From Desulfuromonadales bacterium (GTDB lineage Bacteria; Desulfobacterota; Desulfuromonadia; Geobacterales; Pseudopelobacteraceae): a stretch of DNA of 33,709 nucleotides. The translations under genes were made by a program, and so were the position numbers. Below are positions 7,058 to 14,738 of the stretch, piece after piece. Numbering within the stretch: position 1 is the stretch's first letter; the number at the start of each line of letters is the position of its first letter. The stretch covers positions 1-33,709 of the forward strand of contig JACAAY010000052.1 in assembly GCA_013377095.1 (NCBI GenBank), given 5' to 3'. The notes beneath the pieces were generated by a model. The model saw only the letters and a list, made by a program, of their open reading frames with translations. It did no database searches and was not told the origin of the DNA.

Positions 7058-8437
7058 ATGCCCTTTCGCTGGAGCCCGCGCGAGCACGTGACGCTGGGCG
7101 CATACCTGATCAAATGGATCTGTATCGTCACGCCGGTTTCCATTGCCATCGGAGCAGCCTGTGCCCTGTTTTTGTGGCTGCTGGACCTGGCCACGCAACT
7201 GCGGATCGACACCCCCTGGCTGCTGTTTCTGCTACCCCTGGCCGGCGCTGCCATCAGCATGCTTTACAGTCGCGTCGGCCACCTGGCCGAAGGGGGCAAC
7301 AACCTGCTGATGGACGCCATCCATGGCCATGAAAATGGCGACAGCGGCATCGTCGTGCCGCGCCGCATGGCACCGCTGATTCTGGCGGCAACCATCATTT
7401 CCCACCTCTTCGGCGGTTCGGTTGGTCGCGAGGGCACGGCAGTGCAGATGGGGGGCAGCATCGCCGCCACCATCGGGCGCTGGTTCCGCCTGAACCTCAC
7501 TGACATGCGCACATTACTGATGGCCGGCATCGCCGCCGGATTCGGCGCAGTGTTCGGCACCCCCCTGACCGGGGCCGTATTTGCCATGGAAGTTCTGGCA
7601 GTGGGCCGCATGAGCTATGACGCCCTGATCCCCTGCCTGATCGCCGCAATCGTCGCGGACAAAGCCTGCGTGGCCTGGGGCATCCACCACACCCACTACT
7701 CCATAGCAACCGTGGCACCGGATTTTGTCGGGCTGCTGACGGCCAAGGTCATCCTGGCCGCCGTGATCTTCGGTCTGGTCAGCGTGCTGTTTGCCGAGCT
7801 GATCCACGGCATCAACCATACCTTTAAACGCGCAATTTCACGCCCCTGGCTGCGCCCCGTGCTGGGCGGCCTGCTGGTCATCGCCCTGACCTACCTGCTC
7901 GGCACCCGTGACTACCTGGGATTGGGTGTCAGTTCACCCGACCCGCACACGGTCACGATCCTCTCCAGTTTTTTACCCAACGGCGCCACCCCCTGGAGCT
8001 GGTGGTGGAAACTGCTCTTCACCGTCGTCACCCTGGGTAGCGGTTTCAAGGGGGGCGAGGTAACCCCGCTGTTCTTCATCGGTGCGGCCCTGGGCAACGC
8101 TCTGGCAGTGCTGATGAACGCGCCGGTGGACCTCTTTGCCGGGCTGGGCTTCATCGCCGTTTTCGCCGGGGCAACCAACACCCCTCTGGCCTGTACCCTG
8201 ATGGGTATCGAGCTGTTCGGCTCCCAGTATACGCTCTACTTTGCCATCGCCTGTTTCCTGTCCTACCTCTGCAGCGGCCATTCCGGCATCTATCTCTCGC
8301 AACGCATCGGAACACCCAAGCTGAAGACAGGCTTCACCCCCAGCGCATCCCTGCGCGACGCACGGGAACTGCGTCCCGGCTGGGGAACATTCCTGGCGCG
8401 GCGACGTTCAGCACAGAGTGACACAGGCAAAGGGTAG
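7058..8437 (+). CDS. CLC-family anion transporter, CLC-F (fluoride/proton antiporter) type
   Basis: The 459-residue polytopic membrane protein belongs to the CLC family. In place of the chloride-channel motifs GSGIP, GREGP and GxFxP it has GGNNLL (residues 79-84), GREGT (123-127, with the gating glutamate Glu125) and GGEVTP later. These departures are, from knowledge of the family, characteristic of the CLC-F branch that exports fluoride in exchange for protons rather than moving chloride. Proline-to-threonine in the second motif is the clearest sign. The context strengthens this: CrcB/Fluc and two DUF190 genes follow within 3 kb. A promoter lies at 6992-7021. Immediately after its stop codon begins copy 2 of the dispersed repeat. 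Ion choice is inferred from motifs, not shown. Confidence 0.8.
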   Translation: MPFRWSPREHVTLGAYLIKWICIVTPVSIAIGAACALFLWLLDLATQLRIDTPWLLFLLPLAGAAISMLYSRVGHLAEGGNNLLMDAIHGHENGDSGIVVPRRMAPLILAATIISHLFGGSVGREGTAVQMGGSIAATIGRWFRLNLTDMRTLLMAGIAAGFGAVFGTPLTGAVFAMEVLAVGRMSYDALIPCLIAAIVADKACVAWGIHHTHYSIATVAPDFVGLLTAKVILAAVIFGLVSVLFAELIHGINHTFKRAISRPWLRPVLGGLLVIALTYLLGTRDYLGLGVSSPDPHTVTILSSFLPNGATPWSWWWKLLFTVVTLGSGFKGGEVTPLFFIGAALGNALAVLMNAPVDLFAGLGFIAVFAGATNTPLACTLMGIELFGSQYTLYFAIACFLSYLCSGHSGIYLSQRIGTPKLKTGFTPSASLRDARELRPGWGTFLARRRSAQSDTGKG

Positions 8438-8440
8438 CAG

Positions 8441-8608
8441 GAATTCGTGACGTCTGACGGGAGGATCGAGCGTAATACCGGAGTTAATCGCCGCCCGCGA
8501 ACCACATACCAGCACAAAAGTATGAACTTCGCCACGAATGTTGCCATGGCATAAAACGCACAACGAAGGCATTCCAAGCGCGAGCAGCCCGGAAGGCGTT
8601 ACGGATTC
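8441..8608 (+). repeat. Dispersed ~170-bp repeat, copy 2
   Basis: The copy runs from GAATTCGTGACGTC to GGCGTTACGGATTC, imperfect inverted ends of the same type as copy 1. Its left core GGATCGAGCG..ATACCGGAG (from 8463) and right segment GGCATTCCAAGCG (8569-8581) match the copy at 21052. It starts three bases after the CLC stop and ends 27 bases before the DUF190 start, so it lies inside a probable transcription unit. Confidence 0.8.
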
Positions 8609-8635
8609 CGAGGCACCTAATAGGGAGGTCCGCAC

Positions 8636-9091
8636 ATGCCCCACCGCCACCAGCTGAAATCACGGGAAATCGGTCAGGTCCGCATCTATATGACCCCTGG
8701 AGAGCGCCGCAAGAGCAACGGCAACAGCCTGAGAAAGCTGTTGACCGGCAACCCGCCCCTGTACAAGGAAATCATCATGGCGGCCAGACAGGACGGCCTG
8801 CTGAACGCCACCGCCCATCACACCCATTACGGCTTCAGCGGCAGCGGCCAACTGCAGGACGACAACCGGGAGATAGCCAACCCGGATTTGAACCTGTGTG
8901 TCGAGTTGATCGGGCCGCGGGACCAGCTGGAGCGATTCTGCCGCACGCACGGCTCACTGCTGCGAAACAAGGTGATTATCTACAAGCATATGGAGCATTG
9001 GGAAATCAGCGCCCACGGATTGCACAGGGATGAGGCACCGCTTGATGAATATATTGAGCCGGAAACAGCCCTTACCGATGAGTCGGAATAG
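8636..9091 (+). CDS. DUF190 (PII-like fold) protein
   Basis: The 151-residue protein contains the DUF190 core: a first strand GQVRIYMTPGE, the helix LYKEIIMAARQDGLLNATA, the HYGFSGSG loop, then LCVELIGPRDQLERFC and KVIIYKHMEHWEI. DUF190 proteins have a PII-like ferredoxin fold, bind small ligands in some structures and are very often encoded beside CrcB/Fluc fluoride channels; their biochemical role is unknown. GGGAGG lies 9 bases before the ATG. A second DUF190 gene (10731) lies at the other end of this cluster, shorter and without the N- and C-terminal extensions seen here. The acidic C-terminal tail (about 20 residues) overlaps the start of the next gene. Confidence 0.85.
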   Translation: MPHRHQLKSREIGQVRIYMTPGERRKSNGNSLRKLLTGNPPLYKEIIMAARQDGLLNATAHHTHYGFSGSGQLQDDNREIANPDLNLCVELIGPRDQLERFCRTHGSLLRNKVIIYKHMEHWEISAHGLHRDEAPLDEYIEPETALTDESE

Positions 9092-10298
9092 CGGGATGCA
9101 GGGGGAAAGAAAGTATGCCGGCTTAAGCAGGAACGTCTTCTTCTCGGGACTGGTCAGTTTCTTCATGGACGTCAGTTCCGAGATGATTTATCCGCTGGTT
9201 CCGCTGTTCCTGGCCAATGTGCTGGGGGTCAACAAGTCCATGATCGGCCTGATCGAAGGAATCGCCGAGGCGACCGCCAGCCTGCTGAAGGTCTTCTCCG
9301 GCTGGCTTTCCGACCGCATCGGCCGACGCAAGAACCTGATGCTGGCCGGCTATGCCATTTCTACCCTCAGCCGGCCGATCATAGCCCTGGCAGGTGCCTG
9401 GCAGCAGGTACTCGCTGCACGCTTAGTCGATCGACTGGGCAAGGGCATCCGCACCGCGCCGCGGGATGCCATCATCGCCGAAGCCACCGAGACAACCCAC
9501 CTGGCCCGCGCCTTCAGCTTCCACCGTTCCATGGATACCATGGGTGCGGTGATCGGCCCCGCCATTGCCCTGCTGCTGCTCCAACACCACAACAACAGCT
9601 ATACACTGGTGTTCTGGCTCTCCATGATACCGGGAGCCATAGCCGTCCTGATCATTGCCGGCTGCATCACGGAAAAAAAACGATCCGCAGCTGCCGCTGC
9701 ACAGCGTCCCCGGTTGACGCTCAAGCACTTTGACGGCAAGGTCAAGTTCTTTATCCTGATCGCAACCATCTTTGCCCTGGGTAATTCCAGCGATGCGTTC
9801 CTGATCCTGCGGGCCGAGCAGGTCGGCATACCGACGGTCATGATTCCGGCGGTATATCTGACCTTCAACCTGATCTATTCCCTGACCGCAATTCCGGCCG
9901 GCATTGCGGCGGACCGGTTCGGTAAAGAGCGGCTGATCCTGCTCGGATTTGTGCTTTTCGCGGGGCTGTATTACGGCTTTGCGCGGGTTTCCACGTCAAC
10001 GGGTATCTGGGTCCTGTTCGGCCTGTACGGAGTATTCATGGGATTGACCGAGGGGATCCAGAAGGCGTTCCTGGCAACCATTATCCCGCCCGATTTCAAG
10101 GCAACCGCCTTTGGTGTGTACGCCTCTGCGGTCGGTCTGGCTACCCTGCCGGCCAGCCTGATCGGCGGCCTGCTGTGGGACCACGTCTCGCCTTCCGCCA
10201 CGTTTTACTTTGGTGCGGCCACGGCAGCACTCTCTGCGCTGCTCTTTTCCGCCATGATTGTATCGGACAAAACGTCAGTACATTCCAGCCTTCGCTGA
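9078..10298 (+). CDS. Major facilitator superfamily transporter
   Basis: The protein (about 406 residues from this start) has around 12 hydrophobic segments and the MFS loop 2-3 signature GWLSDRIGRRKN, repeated in degenerate form in the second half (GIAADRFGKERL). The motif DRLGKGIRTAPRDAIIAE marks a bacterial MFS subfamily of unknown substrate, widely distributed and often annotated only as MFS. Its start overlaps the upstream DUF190 gene: ATG at 9078 (MSRNSG) or at 9096 (MQGERK); neither has a strong ribosome binding site, so translational coupling is likely. Lying between DUF190 and crcB, it may take part in anion or metal export, but that is only guilt by association. Confidence 0.85.
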   Translation: MSRNSGMQGERKYAGLSRNVFFSGLVSFFMDVSSEMIYPLVPLFLANVLGVNKSMIGLIEGIAEATASLLKVFSGWLSDRIGRRKNLMLAGYAISTLSRPIIALAGAWQQVLAARLVDRLGKGIRTAPRDAIIAEATETTHLARAFSFHRSMDTMGAVIGPAIALLLLQHHNNSYTLVFWLSMIPGAIAVLIIAGCITEKKRSAAAAAQRPRLTLKHFDGKVKFFILIATIFALGNSSDAFLILRAEQVGIPTVMIPAVYLTFNLIYSLTAIPAGIAADRFGKERLILLGFVLFAGLYYGFARVSTSTGIWVLFGLYGVFMGLTEGIQKAFLATIIPPDFKATAFGVYASAVGLATLPASLIGGLLWDHVSPSATFYFGAATAALSALLFSAMIVSDKTSVHSSLR

Positions 10299-10322
10299 CA
10301 CTATCCGAAAATCCGCTATAAT
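10295..10322 (+). promoter_or_regulatory. Promoter upstream of crcB
   Basis: CTGACA at 10295-10300, a 16-base spacer and a perfect TATAAT at 10317-10322 overlap the end of the MFS gene, 20 bases before the crcB ATG. This gives crcB and its DUF190 partner their own promoter and a leader too short to hold a fluoride riboswitch. Confidence 0.55.
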
Positions 10323-10341
10323 CGGGTAAGGGAGTTTTTCG

Positions 10342-10731
10342 ATGAAGACAGCCGCTACAATCGCCTTTTTCTGCGCCGGTGGCGGGCTTGCCCGTTTCTA
10401 TCTCTCCGGCTGGGTCTACAACCTGCTGGGGCGGGCCTTTCCCTACGGCACCTTCGTAGTCAACATCATCGGCGCCTACTGTATCGGCCTGATCATGGAG
10501 CTCAGTCTGCGCAGCACCCTCATTCCCGCAACCCTGCGCCTGGGACTGACCGTCGGATTTCTGGGAGGCTTGACTACCTTTTCAACCTTCAGCTACGAGA
10601 CCTTCAAACTGCTGGAAGATGGCCAGTTCCTGGCAGCGTTCGCCAATGTCCTGGCCAGTGTGCTGGTCTGCCTGGCATTCACCTGGCTGGGCACGATAAC
10701 CGCTCGAACATTAATCCAGGGAGGATTCTGA
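10342..10731 (+). CDS. crcB: CrcB/Fluc fluoride ion channel
   Basis: The 129-residue, four-helix membrane protein shows the Fluc signatures: GGGLARFYLSG near the N terminus, GTFVVNIIGAYCIG (about residues 34-47) with the conserved asparagine, and GFLGGLTTFSTFSYE (about 73-87) with the phenylalanines and the Thr-Phe-Ser break that line the fluoride pore and central sodium site. Fluc proteins work as antiparallel dimers that let fluoride leave the cytoplasm. The stop codon overlaps the ATG of the next DUF190 gene by one base (TGATG), so the two are translationally coupled. A CLC-F-type antiporter is encoded 2 kb upstream, giving two mechanistically different fluoride exporters in one cluster. 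Confidence 0.93.
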   Translation: MKTAATIAFFCAGGGLARFYLSGWVYNLLGRAFPYGTFVVNIIGAYCIGLIMELSLRSTLIPATLRLGLTVGFLGGLTTFSTFSYETFKLLEDGQFLAAFANVLASVLVCLAFTWLGTITARTLIQGGF

Positions 10732-11069
10732 TGACACGACTGCTTGGTGATCAAGTTTTGATGAGAATATTCATCGGCGAAACAGACCGCTACGAGCACA
10801 GACCGCTCTATGAGGCATTGGTGGAACTCCTGCGGAAAGAGGGTTTTGCCGGAGCAACGGTTTTGCGTGGCGTGAGCGGTTTCGGCGCCCACAGGGTCTA
10901 CCACTCCCAAAAGCTGCTTGACCTGTCCGCCGACCTGCCCATGATCGTTGAGGTGGTCGATACCCAGGAAAAGATCAACGCCATCATGCCCAATATCCAC
11001 GAGATGATGGCCGGAGGCATGATTACCCTGGAAAAAGTCTCGGTATTACGATACCGTCCGAAAACGTGA
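10731..11069 (+). CDS. DUF190 protein coupled to crcB
   Basis: The 112-residue protein is a compact DUF190 member: LMRIFIGETDRY first strand, RPLYEALVELLRKEGFAGATVLRGVSGFG (the typical helix and glycine-rich loop), then LPMIVEVVDTQEKINAIMPNIHEMM and GMITLEKVSVLRY. It overlaps crcB by one base and has GGGAGG 7 bases upstream, so it is made with the channel. Proposed roles in the literature remain open (ligand-binding PII-like modulator). It ends eight bases before the convergent P-type ATPase stop codon. Confidence 0.88.
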   Translation: MTRLLGDQVLMRIFIGETDRYEHRPLYEALVELLRKEGFAGATVLRGVSGFGAHRVYHSQKLLDLSADLPMIVEVVDTQEKINAIMPNIHEMMAGGMITLEKVSVLRYRPKT

Positions 11070-11077
11070 AGATGGAT

Positions 11078-13474
11078 TCAGGCGCACGCCCGGAAACGGG
11101 TCCCGTGTGCGGAAAAATGCCCCAGAAGACGCAAACCGTTGAACACCACCAGCAGGCTAGCCCCCATATCAGCGAATACGGCCATCCAGAGCGTTGCCTG
11201 CCCGCTCAGCGCCAGGGCAAGAAATACCACCTTGATGCCGAGCGCCAGGGCGATGTTCTGCTTCAGGATCGATGCACATCTCCGGCTCAGCCCAATGAAA
11301 TCGGCCACCTTGCGCGGGTCGTCATCCATGATGGCCACATCGGCGGTTTCCAGCGCCGTGGCGGTTCCGGCCGCCCCCATGGCAATGCCGATATCGGCCA
11401 GGGCCAGGGCTGGAGCATCGTTCACCCCGTCGCCAACCATGCCGACCGCTCCATGGCGCTCTTTAAGCTCGGCGATGGCAGCCTGCTTACCTTCAGGCAT
11501 CAAACTACCGCGCGCATCCTGAATCCCGAGCTGATCGGCAATCGCCCGGGCGGTGGCGGAATTGTCGCCCGTCAGCATCACCGGCTCGATATGCAGCGAC
11601 CTGAGAGCCGCTACCGCCTGAACGCTTTCCGGCCGTACCGTGTCGGCCAGGCCGAACAGGGCTAGTGGACCGGAATCGGCGCAGAGGACGACGGTTGTCT
11701 TACCCCCCTCTTCCAGCACGGCCAGTTGGGCCTCCAGCTCCGGAGAGCGAAACCCAAGCTCTTCAACCAGACGGTGGTTTCCCAGACGCCAGGTTTGTCC
11801 GTCGATCACGCCTTTGACGCCGTGGCCGTTCACTACGCCAAACTCTTCCACCAGCAGCAGACCGGCATCGGGCTGCCGTTTCCGCCAGCCACTGACCAGC
11901 GCTTTGGCTATCGGGTGGGTGCTGTGCTCGTCAAGACTGGCAGCGATCAGCACTGCCCGCTCCACCGGCATGTCGCCAAACGCGATTGCGTCGGTCAGCG
12001 CCGGTTTGCCCCACGTCAGGGTACCGGTCTTGTCCAGCGCCACCGTTTTCAACAATCGTCCTCCTTCCAGGAAGGCGCCCCCCTTGATCAGGATGCCGTG
12101 CCGGGCCGCCGCGGTCAGTCCGCTGACCACGGTGACCGGGGTTGACACCACCAGGGCACAGGGGCAGGCGATGACCAGCATTACCAGCGCCTGATAGAGC
12201 CAACCGGCCCAGGTCCCACCGAACAGTAACGGCCCACAGACCACCACAACTACGGCACAGGCCACCACCGCCGGCGTGTAAAAAAGGGCGAAGCGGTCAA
12301 CGAAACGCTGTGTCGGCGCACGCTGGGACTGGGCCTGCTGAATGGCGGAGGCGATGCGGGCCAGGGTACTGTCGCCGGCCACGGCCGTCACGACAGCTTC
12401 CACCACCCCATCGGTGACGATGCTGCCGGCATAGAGCTGGTCGCCACTCTGCTTGTCCACCGGCAAGCTCTCTCCCGTAATCGGGGCCTGGTCAAGGCTG
12501 GCCCGGCCTGATTCGACCCGGCTGTCAAGCGGCACCCGTGAACCGGTGCGGATCCGGATGCGACTTCCGACGGCCACTTCCTCCACCGCCTGTTCCAGCC
12601 AGTCATTGCCACCCCTGACTTCGGCGGTTTCCGGGGCCAGGCTGGCGAGGGATTTGATGGCGTTGCGCACCCGTTCCAGGGACAGCACTTCGATGGCTTC
12701 GGCCACGGCAAAGAGGAACACCACCATGGACGCTTCCGACCACCTGCCGATAATGACCGCGCCTCCCGCAGCCAGGGACATCAGGAAATAGATGTTCAGG
12801 GTCAGGTTCCTGAGCGCGATCCACCCTTTTTTGAGTGTGGGCAGACCAGCGCTCAGGAGCGACACCACCGCACAAACCATCACCAGCCATGAGCCATCCT
12901 CTCCCGTTATCCAGGAAATGGCTTCCGCTCCGACCGCCGCAATGCCTCCGACAGCCAGCAGCACCTTCCTCTCTGCGCTCAGGCCGGAAGGTGCGGCAGC
13001 AGGCACACTCCCGGCTTCGAGAAACCGGGGAGCCATATCAAGCCGGTCCAGCGCGGCTGCTATGGTCTGCGCATCATCCAAGCGATGGTAGACCGTCAGC
13101 TCCCGATCAAGCAGATTGAAATCCAGCCGGGCAATGCCCGGCATGGCCTCCAGTTTGTTGCGGATCAACTGCTCCTCGACCGGGCAGTCCATGTTGTCAA
13201 TGCGGTAACGGACTCGGCTGGCACCTTCGGGCGGTGGGTCGTTCTTTGCATATGTCGCCGCCCTGCCCGCCGCTATCGCAGATGAAGACGAAGAACAGCA
13301 TCCGCCCCCATGGTCGTGGTGATGATGATCATGGCCATTGATTTCATGTTCGCGGGACGCTGCCCCCCCGCGAACAGGCGGCACTTCATGATGGTGGTGT
13401 GTATGTCTGCAGCCGCAGCCGTCCCCATGGGCATGGGGAGGGCGGTCCGGTTCCGTAGTGTCGAGCTTGTTCAT
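11078..13474 (-). CDS. cadA: Heavy-metal P1B-type ATPase (Cd/Zn/Pb exporter), CadA/ZntA group
   Basis: The 798-residue ATP-driven pump exports divalent soft metals across the inner membrane. Order of features: a His/Cys-rich N-terminal stretch with two clusters (HTHHHHE and HDHHHHDHGGGCC, first 60 residues), an HMA-like domain with MDCPVEE (one Cys instead of CxxC), the actuator ITGES, the ion-site CPC in ACPCALVVSTPV, phosphorylation site DKTGTLT, the nucleotide-domain HP in STHPIAKAL, TGDN and GDGVNDAPAL, and the last membrane segments with conserved Lys and Asp (GIKVVF...FADMGASLLV) typical of P1B-2 pumps. Start: the upstream ATG at 13510 lies inside the -10/spacer region of the divergent MerR-type promoter, so ATG at 13474 (MNKLD) is the start. 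It is divergent from its regulator. Confidence 0.92.
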   Translation of the reverse strand: MNKLDTTEPDRPPHAHGDGCGCRHTHHHHEVPPVRGGAASREHEINGHDHHHHDHGGGCCSSSSSAIAAGRAATYAKNDPPPEGASRVRYRIDNMDCPVEEQLIRNKLEAMPGIARLDFNLLDRELTVYHRLDDAQTIAAALDRLDMAPRFLEAGSVPAAAPSGLSAERKVLLAVGGIAAVGAEAISWITGEDGSWLVMVCAVVSLLSAGLPTLKKGWIALRNLTLNIYFLMSLAAGGAVIIGRWSEASMVVFLFAVAEAIEVLSLERVRNAIKSLASLAPETAEVRGGNDWLEQAVEEVAVGSRIRIRTGSRVPLDSRVESGRASLDQAPITGESLPVDKQSGDQLYAGSIVTDGVVEAVVTAVAGDSTLARIASAIQQAQSQRAPTQRFVDRFALFYTPAVVACAVVVVVCGPLLFGGTWAGWLYQALVMLVIACPCALVVSTPVTVVSGLTAAARHGILIKGGAFLEGGRLLKTVALDKTGTLTWGKPALTDAIAFGDMPVERAVLIAASLDEHSTHPIAKALVSGWRKRQPDAGLLLVEEFGVVNGHGVKGVIDGQTWRLGNHRLVEELGFRSPELEAQLAVLEEGGKTTVVLCADSGPLALFGLADTVRPESVQAVAALRSLHIEPVMLTGDNSATARAIADQLGIQDARGSLMPEGKQAAIAELKERHGAVGMVGDGVNDAPALALADIGIAMGAAGTATALETADVAIMDDDPRKVADFIGLSRRCASILKQNIALALGIKVVFLALALSGQATLWMAVFADMGASLLVVFNGLRLLGHFSAHGTRFRACA

Positions 13475-13501
13475 GGTGCGCACCTCAGATGATATGCTAT
13501 C

Positions 13502-13532
13502 ATTAGACAACCTGTACCTACTTCAGGGTCAA
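13502..13532 (-). promoter_or_regulatory. MerR-type promoter/operator of the P-type ATPase
   Basis: Read on the minus strand: TTGACC (13532-13527), a 19-base spacer and TCTAAT (13507-13502). The spacer holds an imperfect dyad, ACCCTGAA...TACAGGTT. Overlong spacers with a central dyad are the hallmark of promoters untwisted by MerR-family activators such as ZntR, CadR and PbrR. Confidence 0.8.
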
Positions 13533-13553
13533 GCGCTTTTTGGGAGGATGCGT

Positions 13554-13991
13554 ATGAAAATCGGAGAACTGGCGCAACGCAGCGCCTGCAGCGTTGAAAC
13601 GGTGCGCTTTTACGAGCGGGAAGGGCTGCTGCAGGCGCCAACGCGCGATACCAACGGGTATAGACGCTACACCGATGCCCATCTGGTGCAGCTTAACTTC
13701 ATCCGCCACTGCCGCTCGCTGGGCATGGGATTGCCGGAGGTGCGCACCCTGCGCAGCCTGCAAGCCCACCCCGAACTGGCCTGCGACGAGATCAACACCC
13801 TGATCGAACGTCAGATTGACCGCGTTCACCAGCAAGTCATCTCGCTCCGCATGCTGGAGAAGCAGTTGCACCTGCTGCGTGACACCTGTCATGCCAGAAC
13901 CAATGTGGGTGAATGCGGCATCCTGCGTAACCTGGAGCAGGCGGCCGAGGGTGAAAGCTGCTCCTGCCACCCCCATGGCAAGACACATTGA
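13554..13991 (+). CDS. cadR: MerR-family Cd(II)/Pb(II)-responsive regulator, CadR/PbrR type
   Basis: The 145-residue protein starts with the MerR winged helix (MKIGELAQRSACSVETVRFYEREGLL, then GYRRYTD), followed by the long dimerisation helix. Cys77 (ELACDEI), Cys112 (RDTCHAR) and Cys121 (GECGIL) match the metal-binding cysteines of CadR/PbrR, and a C-terminal CSCHPHGKTH tail could hold a second metal as in CadR. It would sense cadmium or lead (or zinc) and activate the divergent ATPase from the 19-base-spacer promoter at 13502-13532. GGGAGG lies six bases before the ATG. Discrimination between lead and cadmium cannot be read from the sequence. Confidence 0.9.
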   Translation: MKIGELAQRSACSVETVRFYEREGLLQAPTRDTNGYRRYTDAHLVQLNFIRHCRSLGMGLPEVRTLRSLQAHPELACDEINTLIERQIDRVHQQVISLRMLEKQLHLLRDTCHARTNVGECGILRNLEQAAEGESCSCHPHGKTH

Positions 13992-14021
13992 ATCATTAGA
14001 AGGAATTCTCAAAAAAAACAA

Positions 14022-14050
14022 TTGACACCGGCTCATCTTCGGACTATGGT
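14022..14050 (+). promoter_or_regulatory. Promoter of the riboswitch-controlled terC unit
   Basis: TTGACA at 14022-14027, a 17-base spacer and TATGGT at 14045-14050 predict a start near 14057, at the 5' edge of the yybP-ykoY aptamer. Confidence 0.65.
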
Positions 14051-14056
14051 TCCAAA

Positions 14057-14166
14057 ATCATTAAAGGGGAGTAGCTACCGGCCAGATACACGGCCGGCCC
14101 CAGGCCCGTCAAGACGGCACAATGCCCGGGCTGGGGACGATATATATCGCAAGCAAGACCTTTATC
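14057..14166 (+). promoter_or_regulatory. yybP-ykoY (Mn2+) riboswitch aptamer
   Basis: The 5' consensus AAAGGGGAGTAGC (14063-14075) and the 3' consensus GCAAGACCTTT (14153-14163) of the yybP-ykoY family are both present; between them lie GC-rich hairpins (ACCGGCC/GGCCGG arms, CCCGTC/GACGG, and GCCCGGGC). ATTAAAGG at the 5' end can pair with the 3' ACCTTTA to close P1. This family binds Mn2+ and usually controls manganese exporters, including TerC-family genes, one of which is encoded downstream at 14739. Confidence 0.9.
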
Positions 14167-14204
14167 CAAGAGCGAAATACGCCGTGGGTAAAGGTCTTTT
14201 TTTA
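14155..14204 (+). terminator. Intrinsic terminator overlapping riboswitch P1
   Basis: AAGACCTTTATCC (14155-14167) pairs with GGGTAAAGGTCTT (14186-14198), followed by a T-rich run. The 5' arm is the same sequence that forms the 3' strand of aptamer P1, so Mn2+-stabilised P1 should prevent the terminator: an ON switch. This logic is read from the overlap and from known family behaviour. Confidence 0.85.
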
Positions 14205-14328
14205 TTACCCCCGGCGAAATCCCAGACGCCGGAGGCTATTACTCATGTCAAGCAGCACTACAACATTACCCCACTCCACTTTACACATCCCTGACACAAC
14301 AATTTACAGATACCCACTTAATTCGTTT

Positions 14329-14365
14329 CCCCCTGATGCCATCTCTACAACGATGAAACAGGGGG
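14329..14365 (+). repeat. Hairpin in the terC leader
   Basis: CCCCCTG (14329-14335) pairs with CAGGGGG (14359-14365), with inner complementarity CCATC/GATG. It lies between the riboswitch terminator and the ribbon-helix-helix gene. There is no T-tract; the role is unknown. Apart from this and a GGGGCAGCGCCCC palindrome near 14453-14465, the leader from 14205 to 14492 shows nothing recognised. Confidence 0.45.
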
Positions 14366-14492
14366 TATACTGAATACAGAGACACTCCCACATCCATCTC
14401 ACCGTTTTCATTTTCACCGCATGTGGCCTCGCTGTTGCGCCACACGCCACAGGGGCAGCGCCCCAACCTAACAGGACACCAAGGAGGAACGT

Positions 14493-14714
14493 ATGGTACG
14501 CACAAAAAAACAGGATCCAAAAGAAAGCAAGGCATCACGCAACAAAAAGAGCAAAAAGGATCATCTGCAGAACATTATCTCGCTGCGCATCAGCGACAAG
14601 CAGAAATTGATGCTGGAAAAGCTGTCCAAAGCAACATCAAAAAGCATTTCCGATATCATGAGGGAAGCGGTAAACATCTGGAGCACCAAGCGACGCAACC
14701 TGTGCCTGGATTGA
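14493..14714 (+). CDS. Small ribbon-helix-helix protein
   Basis: The 73-residue protein has a very basic N terminus (about 25 residues, mostly K, R, S, N) followed by a ribbon-helix-helix pattern: strand IISLRISDKQKLML, helix KLSKATSKS and helix SISDIMREAVNIW. Such proteins dimerise and bind DNA through the paired strands, often as CopG-like repressors or antitoxins. AAGGAGG lies 6 bases before the ATG. It sits between the Mn2+ riboswitch and terC with only 24 bases to terC, so it is part of the manganese-controlled transcript. No toxin partner is visible. Confidence 0.7.
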   Translation: MVRTKKQDPKESKASRNKKSKKDHLQNIISLRISDKQKLMLEKLSKATSKSISDIMREAVNIWSTKRRNLCLD

Positions 14715-14738
14715 TCTAAAAGAAGGAGGCAGCACACA

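Noticed and set aside
7021..7058. Possible fluoride (crcB) riboswitch before the CLC gene
   Set aside because: The leader is about 37 bases, and the crcB aptamer consensus is not seen here, before the DUF190 gene or before crcB.
8408..8650. Minus-strand frame sharing a peptide with another at 20998-21189
   Set aside because: The shared peptide (AAINSGI.LDPP.RRH) is just the translation of the dispersed repeat, not a gene family.
14022..14294. Open frame of 90 codons over the riboswitch
   Set aside because: It coincides with the promoter, aptamer and terminator, and its product has no protein-like features.
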